Source: Nevskia ramosa DSM 11499 | Lineage (GTDB): Bacteria > Pseudomonadota > Gammaproteobacteria > Nevskiales > Nevskiaceae | Direction: 5' to 3' | DNA: 64,000 nt | Assembly (NCBI RefSeq): GCF_000420645.1 | Contig: NZ_ATVI01000005.1 | Coordinates: 790,357-854,356 of the forward strand | In this document: piece by piece, positions 12,176-20,815 of the stretch | How the letters are laid out: the number at the start of each line of letters is the position of its first letter | Numbering within the stretch: position 1 is the first letter of the stretch | Made by a program: the position numbers and the translations under genes | Notes under the pieces: model-generated | What the model saw: only the letters and a program-made list of their open reading frames with translations | The model's database searches: none | Told to the model about the DNA's origin: nothing

Positions 12176-12441
12176 GGTCTGTTCACAATCACTTTGATCG
12201 CTGCGTTGCGAGTCAAAAAGCCGCCGGGCGAGGCGCGAACCGCAGGCCATAGCCACCTATGGTCAAGGTTCGCAACGAAGTCCCGGCGGTTTTTTGGCCG
12301 CAACCCGAAGGGGCGGGATCGTTTTTGCCCATTGCTGCCTTACTCGTCGCGCCAATGGGTCGGCCATTGGCCGCTCCTCGTTCGTTGCACTGGGCAAAAA
12401 CGACCTCCGCCGCAGTGACCAAAGTGATTGTGAACAGACCC
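12175..12441 (+). repeat. Structured MITE-like element, copy 1 (terminal inverted repeats and two hairpin arms)
   Basis: This 267-bp element fills most of the 351-bp gap before scpB. Its ends are 22-bp perfect inverted repeats (12175-12196 and 12420-12441) beginning GGGTCTGTTCAC. Arm one pairs 12214-12228 with 12282-12296 (14 Watson-Crick pairs and one G-T), and inside it 12235-12241 with 12267-12273 and CCATAG/CTATGG around a CCAC loop. Arm two pairs 12319-12331 with 12391-12403 (13 of 13), and inside it 12351-12358 with 12364-12371. A second copy at 15298 keeps every arm with compensatory changes. The first base is the last base of the permease stop codon. No target-site duplication is visible and it encodes no transposase. 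The remaining 85 bp to scpB hold only its leader, with a GAAGGA ribosome site. Confidence 0.9.
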
Positions 12442-12526
12442 GTGTCCCTGATGAACCACCCGCCGTGAGGCGGCAAGCGCGCAGCCACTGCTGGGCGATC
12501 ACCGATGTATCCGAAGGACTGAAAGC

Positions 12527-13261
12527 GTGAACGAAGAAGAGCAGGAAAACCGCATGGTCGAGACCTCGGCCGATACCTCACCGGCCGTCGATCTCGGTGC
12601 CGTCAGCTTGATCATCGAAGCGCTGCTGCTGGCTTCCGACGGCGCGCTGTCGATGGATCAGCTGGTGCGCTTCGTCGGCTCCGAGTTCAACCTCGGCAAG
12701 CGCGAACTGCGCGAAGCGCTGGCCCTGGTCGACAGCCGCTTCTCCGGCACCGCCAGCGAGCTGAAGGAAGTGGCCAGCGGCTGGCGTGTGCAGGTGCGGC
12801 CGGAATACGCCGAATGGGTCGCGCGCCTGTGGCAGGAAAAGCCGCCGAAGTATTCGCGCGCCCTGCTCGAAACCCTGGCGCTGATCGTCTATCGCCAGCC
12901 GATCACGCGCGGCGAGATCGAGGACGTGCGCGGTGTCGCCGTGTCCTCGAACATCCTGCGCACGCTCTCGGAGCGCGGCTGGATCCGCGAACTGGGCCAC
13001 AAGGACGTGCCGGGCCGCCCGGCGCTGTTCGGAACCACGTCGCAGTTCCTCGACGACTTCAACCTGCGCACGCTCGACCAGCTGCCGGCGCTGCCGGACG
13101 TCAAGGATCTCGAACAGCTGGAAGCCGCACTGGCCAAGCTCGGTGCCGGCGCCGGTGCCGCGGCGCTGCCGCGTCCGGGCGAAGAAGAGGCCGACAGCGA
13201 CGAGGAGTCTGACGGCGGCTCCGATGGTGACGATGCGCCAGCCGACGTGGTGCTCCATTGA
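12527..13261 (+). CDS. scpB: Segregation and condensation protein B
   Basis: ScpB dimers bind ScpA and stabilise the SMC complex. The 244-residue product starts with GTG at 12527, preceded by GAAGGA at about 12511. Paired winged-helix domains are seen: IIEALLLASDGALSMDQLVRF, VASGWRVQVRPEYAEWVARLW, then the signature PPKYSRALLETLALIVYRQPITRGEIEDVRGVAVSS and RGWIRELGHKDVPGRPALFGTT. The last 45 residues are an acidic low-complexity tail (EEEADSDEESDGG). The TTG start of rluB overlaps the stop by 4 bp. Confidence 0.96.
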   Translation: MNEEEQENRMVETSADTSPAVDLGAVSLIIEALLLASDGALSMDQLVRFVGSEFNLGKRELREALALVDSRFSGTASELKEVASGWRVQVRPEYAEWVARLWQEKPPKYSRALLETLALIVYRQPITRGEIEDVRGVAVSSNILRTLSERGWIRELGHKDVPGRPALFGTTSQFLDDFNLRTLDQLPALPDVKDLEQLEAALAKLGAGAGAAALPRPGEEEADSDEESDGGSDGDDAPADVVLH

Positions 13262-14196
13262 GCGGCGAACGGATTCAGAAGGTGCTGGCCGATGCCGGCC
13301 TCGCCTCGCGTCGCGCCATCGAAACGATGGTCGCCGAAGGCCGCATCAAGGTGAACGGCGAAGCGGCGACGGCGGGCCAGAAGGTGGTGGCCGGCGATCG
13401 CATCACCATCGACGGCCGCATGGTTCGCCATTCGTACGCGAAGGAAGCGACCCGCGTGCTGCTGTACAAGAAGCGCGTCGGAGAGCTGGTCACGCGGGAT
13501 GATCCCGAAGGCCGCAAGACGGTGTTCAAGAAGCTGCCGAAGCTCGACAACGGCCGCTGGATCGCCGTCGGCCGTCTCGATCTGAACACCTCCGGCCTGC
13601 TGCTGATGACCAACGACGGCGAGTTGGCCCGTCGCCTGACCCATCCAAGCTACGAGATGGAGCGCGAGTACGCCGTGCGCGTGCTCGGCACCATCACCAA
13701 GGAAACGCTCGACAAGCTACGCAAGGGCGTCGAGCTGGAAGACGGCCCGGCGCACTTCGACAAGATCGAGCCCGGCGAGCGCATCGCCCCCGAACTCGAT
13801 GACGATGGTGACGACGAAGGCCGGACCGGCTCGGCGAATACCTGGTGGAAGGTCACCCTGAAGGAAGGCCGCAACCGCGAAGTGCGGCGCCTGTTCGATT
13901 CGCAGGATTTGAAAGTCAGCCGCCTGATCCGCGTCCGCTATGGCCCGATCCTGCTTGGTCGTGGCGTCAAGTCCAGCGGCTTCCGCGATCTCGATCGTGA
14001 CGAGCTGAGCGCGCTGCGTGCAGCGGTCGGCTTCGAAGCGCCGAAGAAGGCGAAAGAGCCGCGTGAGCGGCGTTCACGGCCCGGTGCCGAAGAGCGAAAG
14101 ATCGGCGACGTGCCGCGTCGCGACGCGATCAAGAAGATCGATCGCAAGGCCAAGCCGGAAGGCTGGACCGGCTACAAGCCGCGCAAGCCGGAGTAG
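13258..14196 (+). CDS. rluB: 23S rRNA pseudouridine synthase RluB
   Basis: RluB converts U2605 of 23S rRNA to pseudouridine. The 312-residue product has an N-terminal S4 RNA-binding domain (RIQKVLADAGLASRRAIETMVAEGRIKVNGE). The RsuA-type catalytic motif is VGRLDLNTSGLLLMTNDGELA, whose first aspartate is the nucleophile, and is followed by HPSYEMEREYAVRV and EGRNREVRRLFD. The C-terminus is a basic tail rich in K and R, usual for RluB. It starts at TTG 13258, coupled to scpB. RluB rather than RluE or RluF is inferred from the scpB neighbour and the basic tail. Confidence 0.93.
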   Translation: MSGERIQKVLADAGLASRRAIETMVAEGRIKVNGEAATAGQKVVAGDRITIDGRMVRHSYAKEATRVLLYKKRVGELVTRDDPEGRKTVFKKLPKLDNGRWIAVGRLDLNTSGLLLMTNDGELARRLTHPSYEMEREYAVRVLGTITKETLDKLRKGVELEDGPAHFDKIEPGERIAPELDDDGDDEGRTGSANTWWKVTLKEGRNREVRRLFDSQDLKVSRLIRVRYGPILLGRGVKSSGFRDLDRDELSALRAAVGFEAPKKAKEPRERRSRPGAEERKIGDVPRRDAIKKIDRKAKPEGWTGYKPRKPE

Positions 14197-14212
14197 AAAA
14201 TCGGGGCAGGCC

Positions 14213-14300
14213 CGTAGGGTGGGCAGGCTGCATCTGCCCACCATGCTCCGCAGTTGAACGATCTCGAATCGGTGGGCAGATACGACCTGCCCACCCTACG
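14213..14300. repeat. Nested inverted repeat between convergent rluB and rdgC
   Basis: Bases 14213-14227 (CGTAGGGTGGGCAGG) are the exact reverse complement of 14286-14300. Just inside, CATCTGCCCACC pairs with GGTGGGCAGAT. The two GTGGGCAG units on each side also let each half fold on itself. The 130-bp gap holds this element and nothing else I can support. The GTAGGGTGGGCA core resembles short dispersed repeats common in proteobacterial genomes. It may act as a terminator for both genes, but no T-run follows the stem. Confidence 0.8.
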
Positions 14301-14326
14301 TCGCTTGCAGCCAGCGATGCAGAAGT

Positions 14327-15232
14327 TCAGGCGGCCGGCTTCGCCCCGCCCAGCGCGGCCACCAGATCACCAACCAGCAGACTCAGCTCGCCGGTCATCA
14401 AGGTGAAATCGGTATCGAAGGCGTCGGCGTCGTTCTTCTTCGCGGCGGCATCGTCTTCGCTGATGTCGATGAAGCGGATGCGCTTGATCGCCAGCTTGTC
14501 GGTCAGCACCAGGGTCAGGCGCTCGCGCCAGCCCAGGCCGACGCGGGTGACGATCTTGCCGCCGTTGATCAGGCTTTTCAGCTCCGGGCCATCGAGACTG
14601 TGGCGGGCGTAGCGCACCGCGGCCTTGGTCGGGTTGTCGGCCAGCAGTTCGCAGTCGTCCTGGACCAGGAACATCGGCGGTGACGAACCCGTCGCCAGCC
14701 AGGCGGTCATCGCCGCGGACGGTGCTTCCTTCGTATCCAGAGGCACGGCCGGTAGGTCACCGAGATCGGCACGCAGTACGGTGCCGAGGTCTTCGGCGAG
14801 CTTTGGCGAGGAACTGTCGACGATGAACCAGCCGTGCTCGAAATCGATCCAGGCGCGGACCGTGCGGCTGCGGATGAAGGCGCGCGGCCGCAGCTCGTCG
14901 ATGACCAGATCCTTCAAGTCACGCAGCTGCTTGCGGCCCGGCGCGAAGCCCTGCTGCTGTTCGAGCGCGGCGGCCTTTTCCTTGAGCACCTGATTGACCA
15001 CCGAGCCTGGCAGCATGCGCTGCTCGATGCCAAGGGCGATCAGCAACTGCTTGCCCTGCGAGTAGACCAGGCCAGCGCCCGGCGCCGGCGGCACCCAGCC
15101 CTGGCTCTGCATGCTGGCGCTGTTGACCGGGATCAGCGGGTGCTTGGCCAGCGCTTCTTCCACCTGCGCCGCCGTCATTCGCCAGCCCGGCGCCAGCGAG
15201 TACACCGTCAAATTCTTGAACCAGATCGACAT
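14327..15232 (-). CDS. rdgC: Recombination-associated protein RdgC
   Basis: RdgC is a ring-shaped, non-specific DNA-binding protein that limits RecA action and is restricted to beta- and gammaproteobacteria. The 301-residue product is taken from the ATG giving MSIWFKNLTVYSL, the family's usual start; an in-frame Met 10 codons upstream gives an atypical extension. Diagnostic stretches are LPGSVVNQVLKEKAAALEQQQGFAPGRKQLRDLKDLVIDEL and AWIDFEHGWFIVDSSS. They are followed by MTAWLATGSSPPMFLVQDDCEL and the C-terminal LALIDRIRFIDI-like region (LAIKRIRFIDI). The 3' end faces the inverted repeat. Confidence 0.95.
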   Translation of the reverse strand: MSIWFKNLTVYSLAPGWRMTAAQVEEALAKHPLIPVNSASMQSQGWVPPAPGAGLVYSQGKQLLIALGIEQRMLPGSVVNQVLKEKAAALEQQQGFAPGRKQLRDLKDLVIDELRPRAFIRSRTVRAWIDFEHGWFIVDSSSPKLAEDLGTVLRADLGDLPAVPLDTKEAPSAAMTAWLATGSSPPMFLVQDDCELLADNPTKAAVRYARHSLDGPELKSLINGGKIVTRVGLGWRERLTLVLTDKLAIKRIRFIDISEDDAAAKKNDADAFDTDFTLMTGELSLLVGDLVAALGGAKPAA

Positions 15233-15297
15233 CGGATGGAGGCAGGTCAGCGTGGGGCGCAAGAGGGTAGCGGAGGCGGGCGCCGGTCGCTAGCAGT

Positions 15298-15563
15298 GGG
15301 TCTGTTCACGATCGCTTTGATCGCTGCGTTGCAGGTCAAAAGCGCGCCGGGCGAGGCGCGAACCGCAGGCCATAGCCACCTATGGTCAAGGTTCGCAACG
15401 AAGTCCCGGCGCGCTTTTGGCCGCAACCCTTCGGGGCGGGGCCATTTCTGCGCATTGCTGCCTCTCTCGTCGCGCCAATGGTCGGCCATTGGCCGCTCCT
15501 CGTTCGTTGCACTGCGCAGAAATGACCTCCGCCGCAGCGAGCAAAGTGATCGTGAACAGACCC
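15298..15563. repeat. Structured MITE-like element, copy 2
   Basis: This second copy, 266 bp, fills most of the 336-bp gap between rdgC and mutS. The remaining 65 bp upstream of rdgC hold its leader and nothing else I recognise. Terminal repeats are 15298-15319 and 15542-15563 (21 of 22 pair, with one G-T). Arm one pairs 15337-15351 with 15405-15419 (15 of 15). Arm two pairs 15443-15454 with 15513-15524 (12 of 12), with an inner stem 15474-15481/15486-15493. Relative to copy 1, three pairs in arm one, three in arm two and one in the terminal stem have changed on both sides so that pairing is kept. The right end lies 5 nt from the mutS stop codon. Confidence 0.9.
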
Positions 15564-15568
15564 AGCGC

Positions 15569-18148
15569 TCAGCGCAGCTTCTTCAGCTTGTAGAGCAGCT
15601 CCAGCGCCTCACGCGGGCTCAATGCGTCGGGATCGGTCTTGTCGAGCAGGCTCAGCGCTTTCGATTCGGCCGGCGCGAACAGCGCGAGCTGAGGCGGTTC
15701 CGGTTTGCGCGCGGCGGGCAGGGCTTTCGCGGGTGCGGCTTCGGCCTGCTTTTCCAGCGCGTTGAGGATGGTCCTTGCGCGTGCGATCACCGGTCCCGGC
15801 ACGCCGGCCAGTGCCGCCACCTGCAGGCCGTAGGAACGGTTCGCCGGCCCCGGCTGCACCTTGTGCAGGAACACCAGTTGTTCGCCGGCCGCCGATGAAT
15901 ATTCGGCGGCGTCGAGGTGGACGTTGACCACCGCCGGCAGCTCGTCGGCGAGCGCGGTCAGTTCGAAATAATGGGTTGCGAACAGGGTCCAGGCTTTCGA
16001 GGTCGTCGCCAGGTATTCGGCGCAGGCGCGGGCGAGGGCGAGGCCGTCATAGGTCGACGTGCCGCGGCCGACTTCGTCCATCAGCACCAGGCTTTGCGCG
16101 GTGGCGTTGTGCAGGATATTCGCGGTTTCCGACATCTCGACCATGAACGTCGACTGCGCGCGCGCCAGATCGTCGGCAGCGCCGATGCGGGTGAAGATGC
16201 GATCGACCGGGCCGATCACCGCGCTCTCCGCCGGCACGAAACTGCCGGCGTGGGCAAGCAGCACGATCAGCGCCGTCTGGCGCATGTAGGTGCTCTTGCC
16301 GCCCATGTTCGGGCCGGTGATCAGCAGCAGGCGGCGGCTGTCGTCGAGCAGGCTGTCGTTCGGCACGAATGGCGTGTCCAGCGTGGTTTCAACCACCGGA
16401 TGCCGGCCGCCGCTGATCCGGATGCCGGCGCTTTCGACGAGTGCGGGCCGTGTCCAGCGCATCGCTTCGGCGCGCTCGGCGTAACTACCCAGCACGTCGA
16501 GTTCGGCGATCGCGGCGGCCGTGGCCTGCAGCGGCACGAGATCGGCGGCAACCCGATCGAGGAGCGCCTCGTAAAGCTGCTTCTCGCGGGCCAGCGATTT
16601 GTCGCGGGCGCCGAGCACCTGATCCTCGAAGCGCTTCAGCTCCTCGGTGATGTAGCGCTCGGCATTGGTCAGGGTCTGGCGGCGCAGGTAGTCGGCTGGC
16701 ACCTTCGCCGAGTGCAGCTTCGATACCTCGATGAAATAGCCCTGCACCCGGTTGTAGCCGACCTTCAGGCCATCGATGCCGGAACGCGCCCGCTCGCGGC
16801 TTTCGAGATCGAGCAGGAAGCCGTCGGCATTGGTCGACAGATTGCGCAGCTCGTCGAGCGAGGCGTCGAAGCCCGGGCGGAACACGCCGCCGTCACGGGC
16901 CAGCAGCGGCGGCTCGTCGACGATCGCGCGCGCCAGTTCGGCGGCGAGGGAAGGGTGATCGCCGAGCCGTTCGGCCAGCGATCTCGGCAGCGGCGCATCG
17001 ACGGTCGCGAAGGTTTGCGCCAAGGCCGGCAGCCCGGCCAGCGACGCGCCCAGCCCGGCCAGATCGCGCGGCCTTGCCGAGCGCAAGGACACGCGCGCCA
17101 GGATGCGTTCGATATCGGCAATCGGTCGCAGCGCTTCGCGCAAGGTTCGATAGCTGCCATCGTCGATCAGCATCGCCACTGCGTCATGGCGGGCACCCAC
17201 CGTTTCGCGATCGCGCAGCGGCCGCGACAGCCAGCGCCGCATCTGCCGGCTGCCCATGCTGGTCACGCAGGCGTCGAGCACCGCGACCAGGGTGTGCGGC
17301 GCGGAGCCGGACAGTGAGTGCTCGATCTCCAGATTGCGCCGCGTCGACGGATCGAGGATCAGCGCTTCGTCGATCGTTTCGACCCGCAAGCCAGTCAGAT
17401 GCGCGACCTTGGCCTTCTGGGTTTCCTGCACGTACTGCAGCAGCGCGCCGGCAGCACCCAAGGCCGGGCCGAGTTCATCGGCGCCAAAGCCACGCAGATC
17501 GCGAGTGCCGAACTGCTCGGTCAGCAGACGGCGGGCAGACGAGGTATCGAAATGCCAGACCGGCCGAGCCCGGCCGTGCAAGCCGCCAAGTTCGTAGGCC
17601 GAGTCTTCCGGCGTCAGCAGTTCGGAAGCACGCAGGCGATGCAGCTCGGCGCGCCAGTCGCCGGCGCTTTCGGTTTCCAGCACCGAGAAGCGTCCGGACG
17701 ACAGCTCCAGCCAGGCCAGTCCGAACTTGCCGCCGCTGATGCAGGCCGCCGCGAGCAGATTCTGGGCACGCGAATCGAGCAGCGAATCCTCAGTCGCGGT
17801 GCCCGGCGTGACCACGCGGACCACTTCGCGGCGCACCGGCCCTTTCTCGAGTCCGACTTCGCCTACCTGCTCGACAATCGCTGCCGATTCGCCCTGACGG
17901 ATCAGCCGGCCGAGATAGTTCTCGAGCTGGTGATAAGGCACGCCCGCCATCGCGATCGGCGCGCCATTCGATTCGCCACGCTTGGTCAGCGTGATGTTCA
18001 GCAGCTTCGAGGCCTTGCGCGCATCCTCGTAGAACAGCTCGTAGAAATCGCCCATCCGATACAGCACCAGCGTGTCCGGATACTGCGACTTGATCGCCAG
18101 GTACTGCTGCATCATCGGCGTGTGTTCGCCGGGTTTCGCGCTACTCAT
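15569..18148 (-). CDS. mutS: DNA mismatch repair protein MutS
   Basis: MutS recognises mispaired and looped bases and recruits MutL. The 859-residue product is full length. The mismatch-reading motif [11 protein letters not shown] (Phe-x-Glu) is near residues 32-42. The lever and clamp regions follow, then the ATPase with Walker [14 protein letters not shown] near 615-627 and Walker [20 protein letters not shown]. The H-loop region is [11 protein letters not shown], and the C-terminal tail ([15 protein letters not shown]) matches the dimer/tetramer domain. The ATG overlaps the stop codon of the upstream PIN toxin (ATGA), so mutS is expected to be translated from a toxin-antitoxin message. A structured repeat starts 5 nt beyond the stop. 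Confidence 0.98.
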   Translation of the reverse strand: MSSAKPGEHTPMMQQYLAIKSQYPDTLVLYRMGDFYELFYEDARKASKLLNITLTKRGESNGAPIAMAGVPYHQLENYLGRLIRQGESAAIVEQVGEVGLEKGPVRREVVRVVTPGTATEDSLLDSRAQNLLAAACISGGKFGLAWLELSSGRFSVLETESAGDWRAELHRLRASELLTPEDSAYELGGLHGRARPVWHFDTSSARRLLTEQFGTRDLRGFGADELGPALGAAGALLQYVQETQKAKVAHLTGLRVETIDEALILDPSTRRNLEIEHSLSGSAPHTLVAVLDACVTSMGSRQMRRWLSRPLRDRETVGARHDAVAMLIDDGSYRTLREALRPIADIERILARVSLRSARPRDLAGLGASLAGLPALAQTFATVDAPLPRSLAERLGDHPSLAAELARAIVDEPPLLARDGGVFRPGFDASLDELRNLSTNADGFLLDLESRERARSGIDGLKVGYNRVQGYFIEVSKLHSAKVPADYLRRQTLTNAERYITEELKRFEDQVLGARDKSLAREKQLYEALLDRVAADLVPLQATAAAIAELDVLGSYAERAEAMRWTRPALVESAGIRISGGRHPVVETTLDTPFVPNDSLLDDSRRLLLITGPNMGGKSTYMRQTALIVLLAHAGSFVPAESAVIGPVDRIFTRIGAADDLARAQSTFMVEMSETANILHNATAQSLVLMDEVGRGTSTYDGLALARACAEYLATTSKAWTLFATHYFELTALADELPAVVNVHLDAAEYSSAAGEQLVFLHKVQPGPANRSYGLQVAALAGVPGPVIARARTILNALEKQAEAAPAKALPAARKPEPPQLALFAPAESKALSLLDKTDPDALSPREALELLYKLKKLR

Positions 18149-18576
18149 GAGCCGGGCAGGGTCTTGTGGGCGATCTTGAGACTGCGGGCTGCTTTCAGCA
18201 GCGTTTTGTCGAGTGTCACCAGGGTCGCTTCACGATTGCGAGCGATGGCCAGATGCAGGGCATCGCTGCTGCGCAGGCCGCTTTTCCAGTCGCGAAGCAA
18301 GCCACTAGCCAGCTCGAAATCGGCGGCAGTGGGTAGCACGACGAGAAAGGTTTCGGCACGGGCGGTGGCAAAGCGTTCAAGGATGGCGTCCTGCATGGCA
18401 GCAGCCAGTTGACCGGAACGGATCTTGAAGCTGATCGCGCTGTGAAACTCGGTAGCGGTCCATTGACTGATCGTGAAGCTTTCGAAATCGTGACGGGAGA
18501 AAAACGCCTCCACAGCTGTCGAGGAGGCTTCGGTCGTGAAGTAGGAAAGCAGGAAACTGGTATCGAAATACAGCAT
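18145..18576 (-). CDS. VapC-like PIN-domain toxin
   Basis: PIN-domain toxins cleave RNA using a cluster of acidic residues and Mg2+. The 143-residue product opens with [13 protein letters not shown] (first catalytic Asp at residue 5). It has an acidic residue in TATEFHSA, the central [12 protein letters not shown] motif (second Asp) and a final [12 protein letters not shown] (third Asp). These motifs suggest an active enzyme. The antitoxin gene ends 8 bp upstream. The stop codon overlaps the mutS ATG by 4 bp, an unusual arrangement that couples an RNase toxin to a repair gene. RNA target is unknown. Confidence 0.9.
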   Translation of the reverse strand: MLYFDTSFLLSYFTTEASSTAVEAFFSRHDFESFTISQWTATEFHSAISFKIRSGQLAAAMQDAILERFATARAETFLVVLPTAADFELASGLLRDWKSGLRSSDALHLAIARNREATLVTLDKTLLKAARSLKIAHKTLPGS

Positions 18577-18584
18577 CGGCCCGC

Positions 18585-18868
<284 letters not shown>

Positions 18869-18881
18869 CTATCACGCCGCC

Positions 18882-18887
18882 TATAAT
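18882..18887 (+). promoter_or_regulatory. Predicted -10 box for the DAHP synthase gene
   Basis: A perfect TATAAT lies 31 bp before the ATG at 18919, giving a leader of about 25 nt. No convincing TTGACA is seen at 16-18 bp spacing. No leader peptide or tryptophan/tyrosine attenuator is visible in this short leader. Confidence 0.45.
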
Positions 18888-18918
18888 TCGCCCCTCCAAA
18901 GAACACCCCCCGAAACAG

Positions 18919-20256
18919 ATGATCTGGACCCCCTCAAGCTGGCAGTCCATGCCCGCCGTGCAGCAGCCGAACTACCCCGATGCGGGGGCACTGGAAGCCG
19001 CACTCGGCGAGCTGCGCCGCCTGCCGCCGCTGGTCACGTCCTGGGAAGTCGATGCGCTGAAATCGCGGCTGGCCGAGGCGCAAGCCGGCAAGCGTTTCGT
19101 GCTGCAGGGTGGCGACTGCGCAGAAAGCTTTGCCGACTGCGAATCCGGCCTGATCGCCAACCGGCTGAAGGTGCTGCTGCAGATGAGTCTGGTCATGGTC
19201 CACGGGCTGAAGATGCCGGTGGTGCGGGTCGGGCGCATCGCGGGCCAGTACGCCAAGCCGCGTTCGGCCGATGTCGAAACCAAGGATGGTCTGACCCTGC
19301 CGTGCTATCGCGGCGACACGGTCAATCGGCCGGAATTCACCTCCGACTCGCGCATCCCGAACCCGGCCTTGCTGCTCGAAGGCCACAAGCGTTCGGCGAT
19401 GACCATCAACTTCGTCCGTGGCCTGATCGACGGCGGCTTTGCCGACCTGCATCACCCTGAATACTGGGATCTCGATTGGGTGCATCACGCCCCGCTTGCC
19501 GAGCAATACTCCAGGCGGGTCGAAGCGATCACCGAATCGGTGAAGTTCATGGAAACGCTGGCCGGCCAGCCGATCCACGATTTCAATCGCGTCGAGTTCT
19601 ACACCTCGCATGAAGCGCTGCTGCTGGCTGCGGAAGCCGCACAGACCCGTCAGGTGCCACGCAAACCGGGCTGGTACAACCTGTCGACCCATCTGCCGTG
19701 GATCGGCCTGCGCACGGCGGCGGTCGATGGCGCGCACGTCGAGTACATGCGTGGCATCCGCAACCCGATTGCCGTGAAGCTCGGCGTGTCGATGAGCGCG
19801 GAGTGGGTGCAGGAGCTTTGCCGCCTGCTGAATCCGGACAAGGAACCGGGCCGCCTGAGCTTCATTCATCGTCTGGGCGCGGGCAAGGTGGAATCCGGGC
19901 TGCCGAAGATGATCGACGCGGTGCGCGCCGCGGGTCATGAAGTGCTGTGGCTCTGCGATCCGATGCACGGCAATACCCAGACCGCTGGCAACGGCCTCAA
20001 GACGCGCCGCTTCGACGACATCCTCAGCGAAGTCGAACAGTCGTTCGCGGTGCATGCGGCTTGCGGATCGCGGCTCGGCGGTGTGCATCTGGAGCTGACC
20101 GGCGAGGACGTCACCGAATGTCTCGGCGGTGCCCGCGATCTCACCGAAACCGACCTCGAACGCGCCTACCGATCGGCTGTCGATCCGCGCCTGAACTACG
20201 AACAGGCGCTGGAGTTGTCGCTGAAGATCGCGGCCCACGGTGGTCACAAGCCATAG
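18919..20256 (+). CDS. Class II 3-deoxy-7-phosphoheptulonate (DAHP) synthase
   Basis: This enzyme condenses PEP with erythrose 4-phosphate, the first step of the shikimate pathway. The 445-residue product is of the class II (plant/AroA-II) type. Signatures are WTPSSW at the start, the metal-ligand cysteine in GGDCAESF (C67), VVRVGRIAGQYAKPRS, LPCYRGD, EYWDLDWV, LSFIHRLGAGKV, the CDPMHGNT histidine motif, GGVHLELTGEDVTEC, and DPRLNYEQALEL. The start is ATG 18919, preceded by a TATAAT. An open frame continues upstream to 18685, but it runs antisense through the antitoxin gene and is not coding. Confidence 0.96.
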   Translation: MIWTPSSWQSMPAVQQPNYPDAGALEAALGELRRLPPLVTSWEVDALKSRLAEAQAGKRFVLQGGDCAESFADCESGLIANRLKVLLQMSLVMVHGLKMPVVRVGRIAGQYAKPRSADVETKDGLTLPCYRGDTVNRPEFTSDSRIPNPALLLEGHKRSAMTINFVRGLIDGGFADLHHPEYWDLDWVHHAPLAEQYSRRVEAITESVKFMETLAGQPIHDFNRVEFYTSHEALLLAAEAAQTRQVPRKPGWYNLSTHLPWIGLRTAAVDGAHVEYMRGIRNPIAVKLGVSMSAEWVQELCRLLNPDKEPGRLSFIHRLGAGKVESGLPKMIDAVRAAGHEVLWLCDPMHGNTQTAGNGLKTRRFDDILSEVEQSFAVHAACGSRLGGVHLELTGEDVTECLGGARDLTETDLERAYRSAVDPRLNYEQALELSLKIAAHGGHKP

Positions 20257-20317
20257 CTTGGAAAAGCCGGGGCGCATCCCGCCGCGTTGCATGACCGAAG
20301 CCAGGAGCAGGGAAAGG

Positions 20318-20815
20318 ATGCGCAAGAACTACGGCAAGCTCGCGGCACTCGCAGTCCTGATCATCCTGGCTGCGGCTGCCTTCTGGCTGACCCGCGAACG
20401 CCACGGCGATGAGGACTACGACTACGCTGCTGCGTTCGAATCGCTGGACCCGGCCAGCGGCGCGCCGTTGTTCCGCATTGCCGATGTCGCCGGCCACACG
20501 GAAGCCGAACTCGCCGTCGTCCTCGGCCCGCCCTGGGATTGCGAAAGCTCGCTGTACTCGCGCCGCTGCCGCTATGCGCCGGGCAGCACCGAAGTGGTGT
20601 TCATCGATGGCAAGGCCGACTGGCTGACGGTTCGCTCGCCGGGCGAAGTCGAATTCAATGCCAGCGCGCTGACCCGGATTGGTCTCACCGAGAAGAAGCC
20701 CGATCAGACCACCGCCGAGGAATTGATCTGGACGGGCCTCTCCGGCCTGCGTGAAGTGCGTGCCGTCAGCAATGGCGACGGCGTGCAGATGCTGCGCATC
20801 AAGGTGAAGTCATGA
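20318..20815 (+). CDS. Unknown membrane-anchored protein upstream of the alpha-2-macroglobulin
   Basis: Not recognised. The 165-residue product has a single N-terminal membrane segment (LAALAVLIILAAAAFWL, residues about 6-22). An acidic stretch (DEDYDY) follows, and then a globular domain, probably periplasmic. Residues about 50-85 include two cysteines (WDCESSLYSRRCRYAPG) that could form a disulfide. The segment EVVFIDGKADWLTVR looks like a small beta domain. ATG 20318 is chosen for the AGGAG 10 nt upstream; in-frame starts at 20240 and 20291 are less likely. The stop overlaps the macroglobulin ATG by 4 bp, so the two are co-translated and may work together. Confidence 0.8.
   Translation: MRKNYGKLAALAVLIILAAAAFWLTRERHGDEDYDYAAAFESLDPASGAPLFRIADVAGHTEAELAVVLGPPWDCESSLYSRRCRYAPGSTEVVFIDGKADWLTVRSPGEVEFNASALTRIGLTEKKPDQTTAEELIWTGLSGLREVRAVSNGDGVQMLRIKVKS

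Noticed and set aside
10549-12252. 567-codon plus-strand frame overlapping the ABC permease
   Set aside because: It is the +2 shadow of the permease gene, R/A/G-rich with no membrane pattern.
12175-12441. Target-site duplication flanking the structured elements
   Set aside because: Flanks compared by eye (…ATACTA / GTGTCC… and …GCAGT / AGCGC…) show no convincing direct repeat, so I do not claim transposition with duplication.
12259-12468. Small open frames inside the structured element (and in copy 2 around 15247-15489)
   Set aside because: They exist in several frames because of the inverted repeats, and the differences between copies preserve pairing and not codons.
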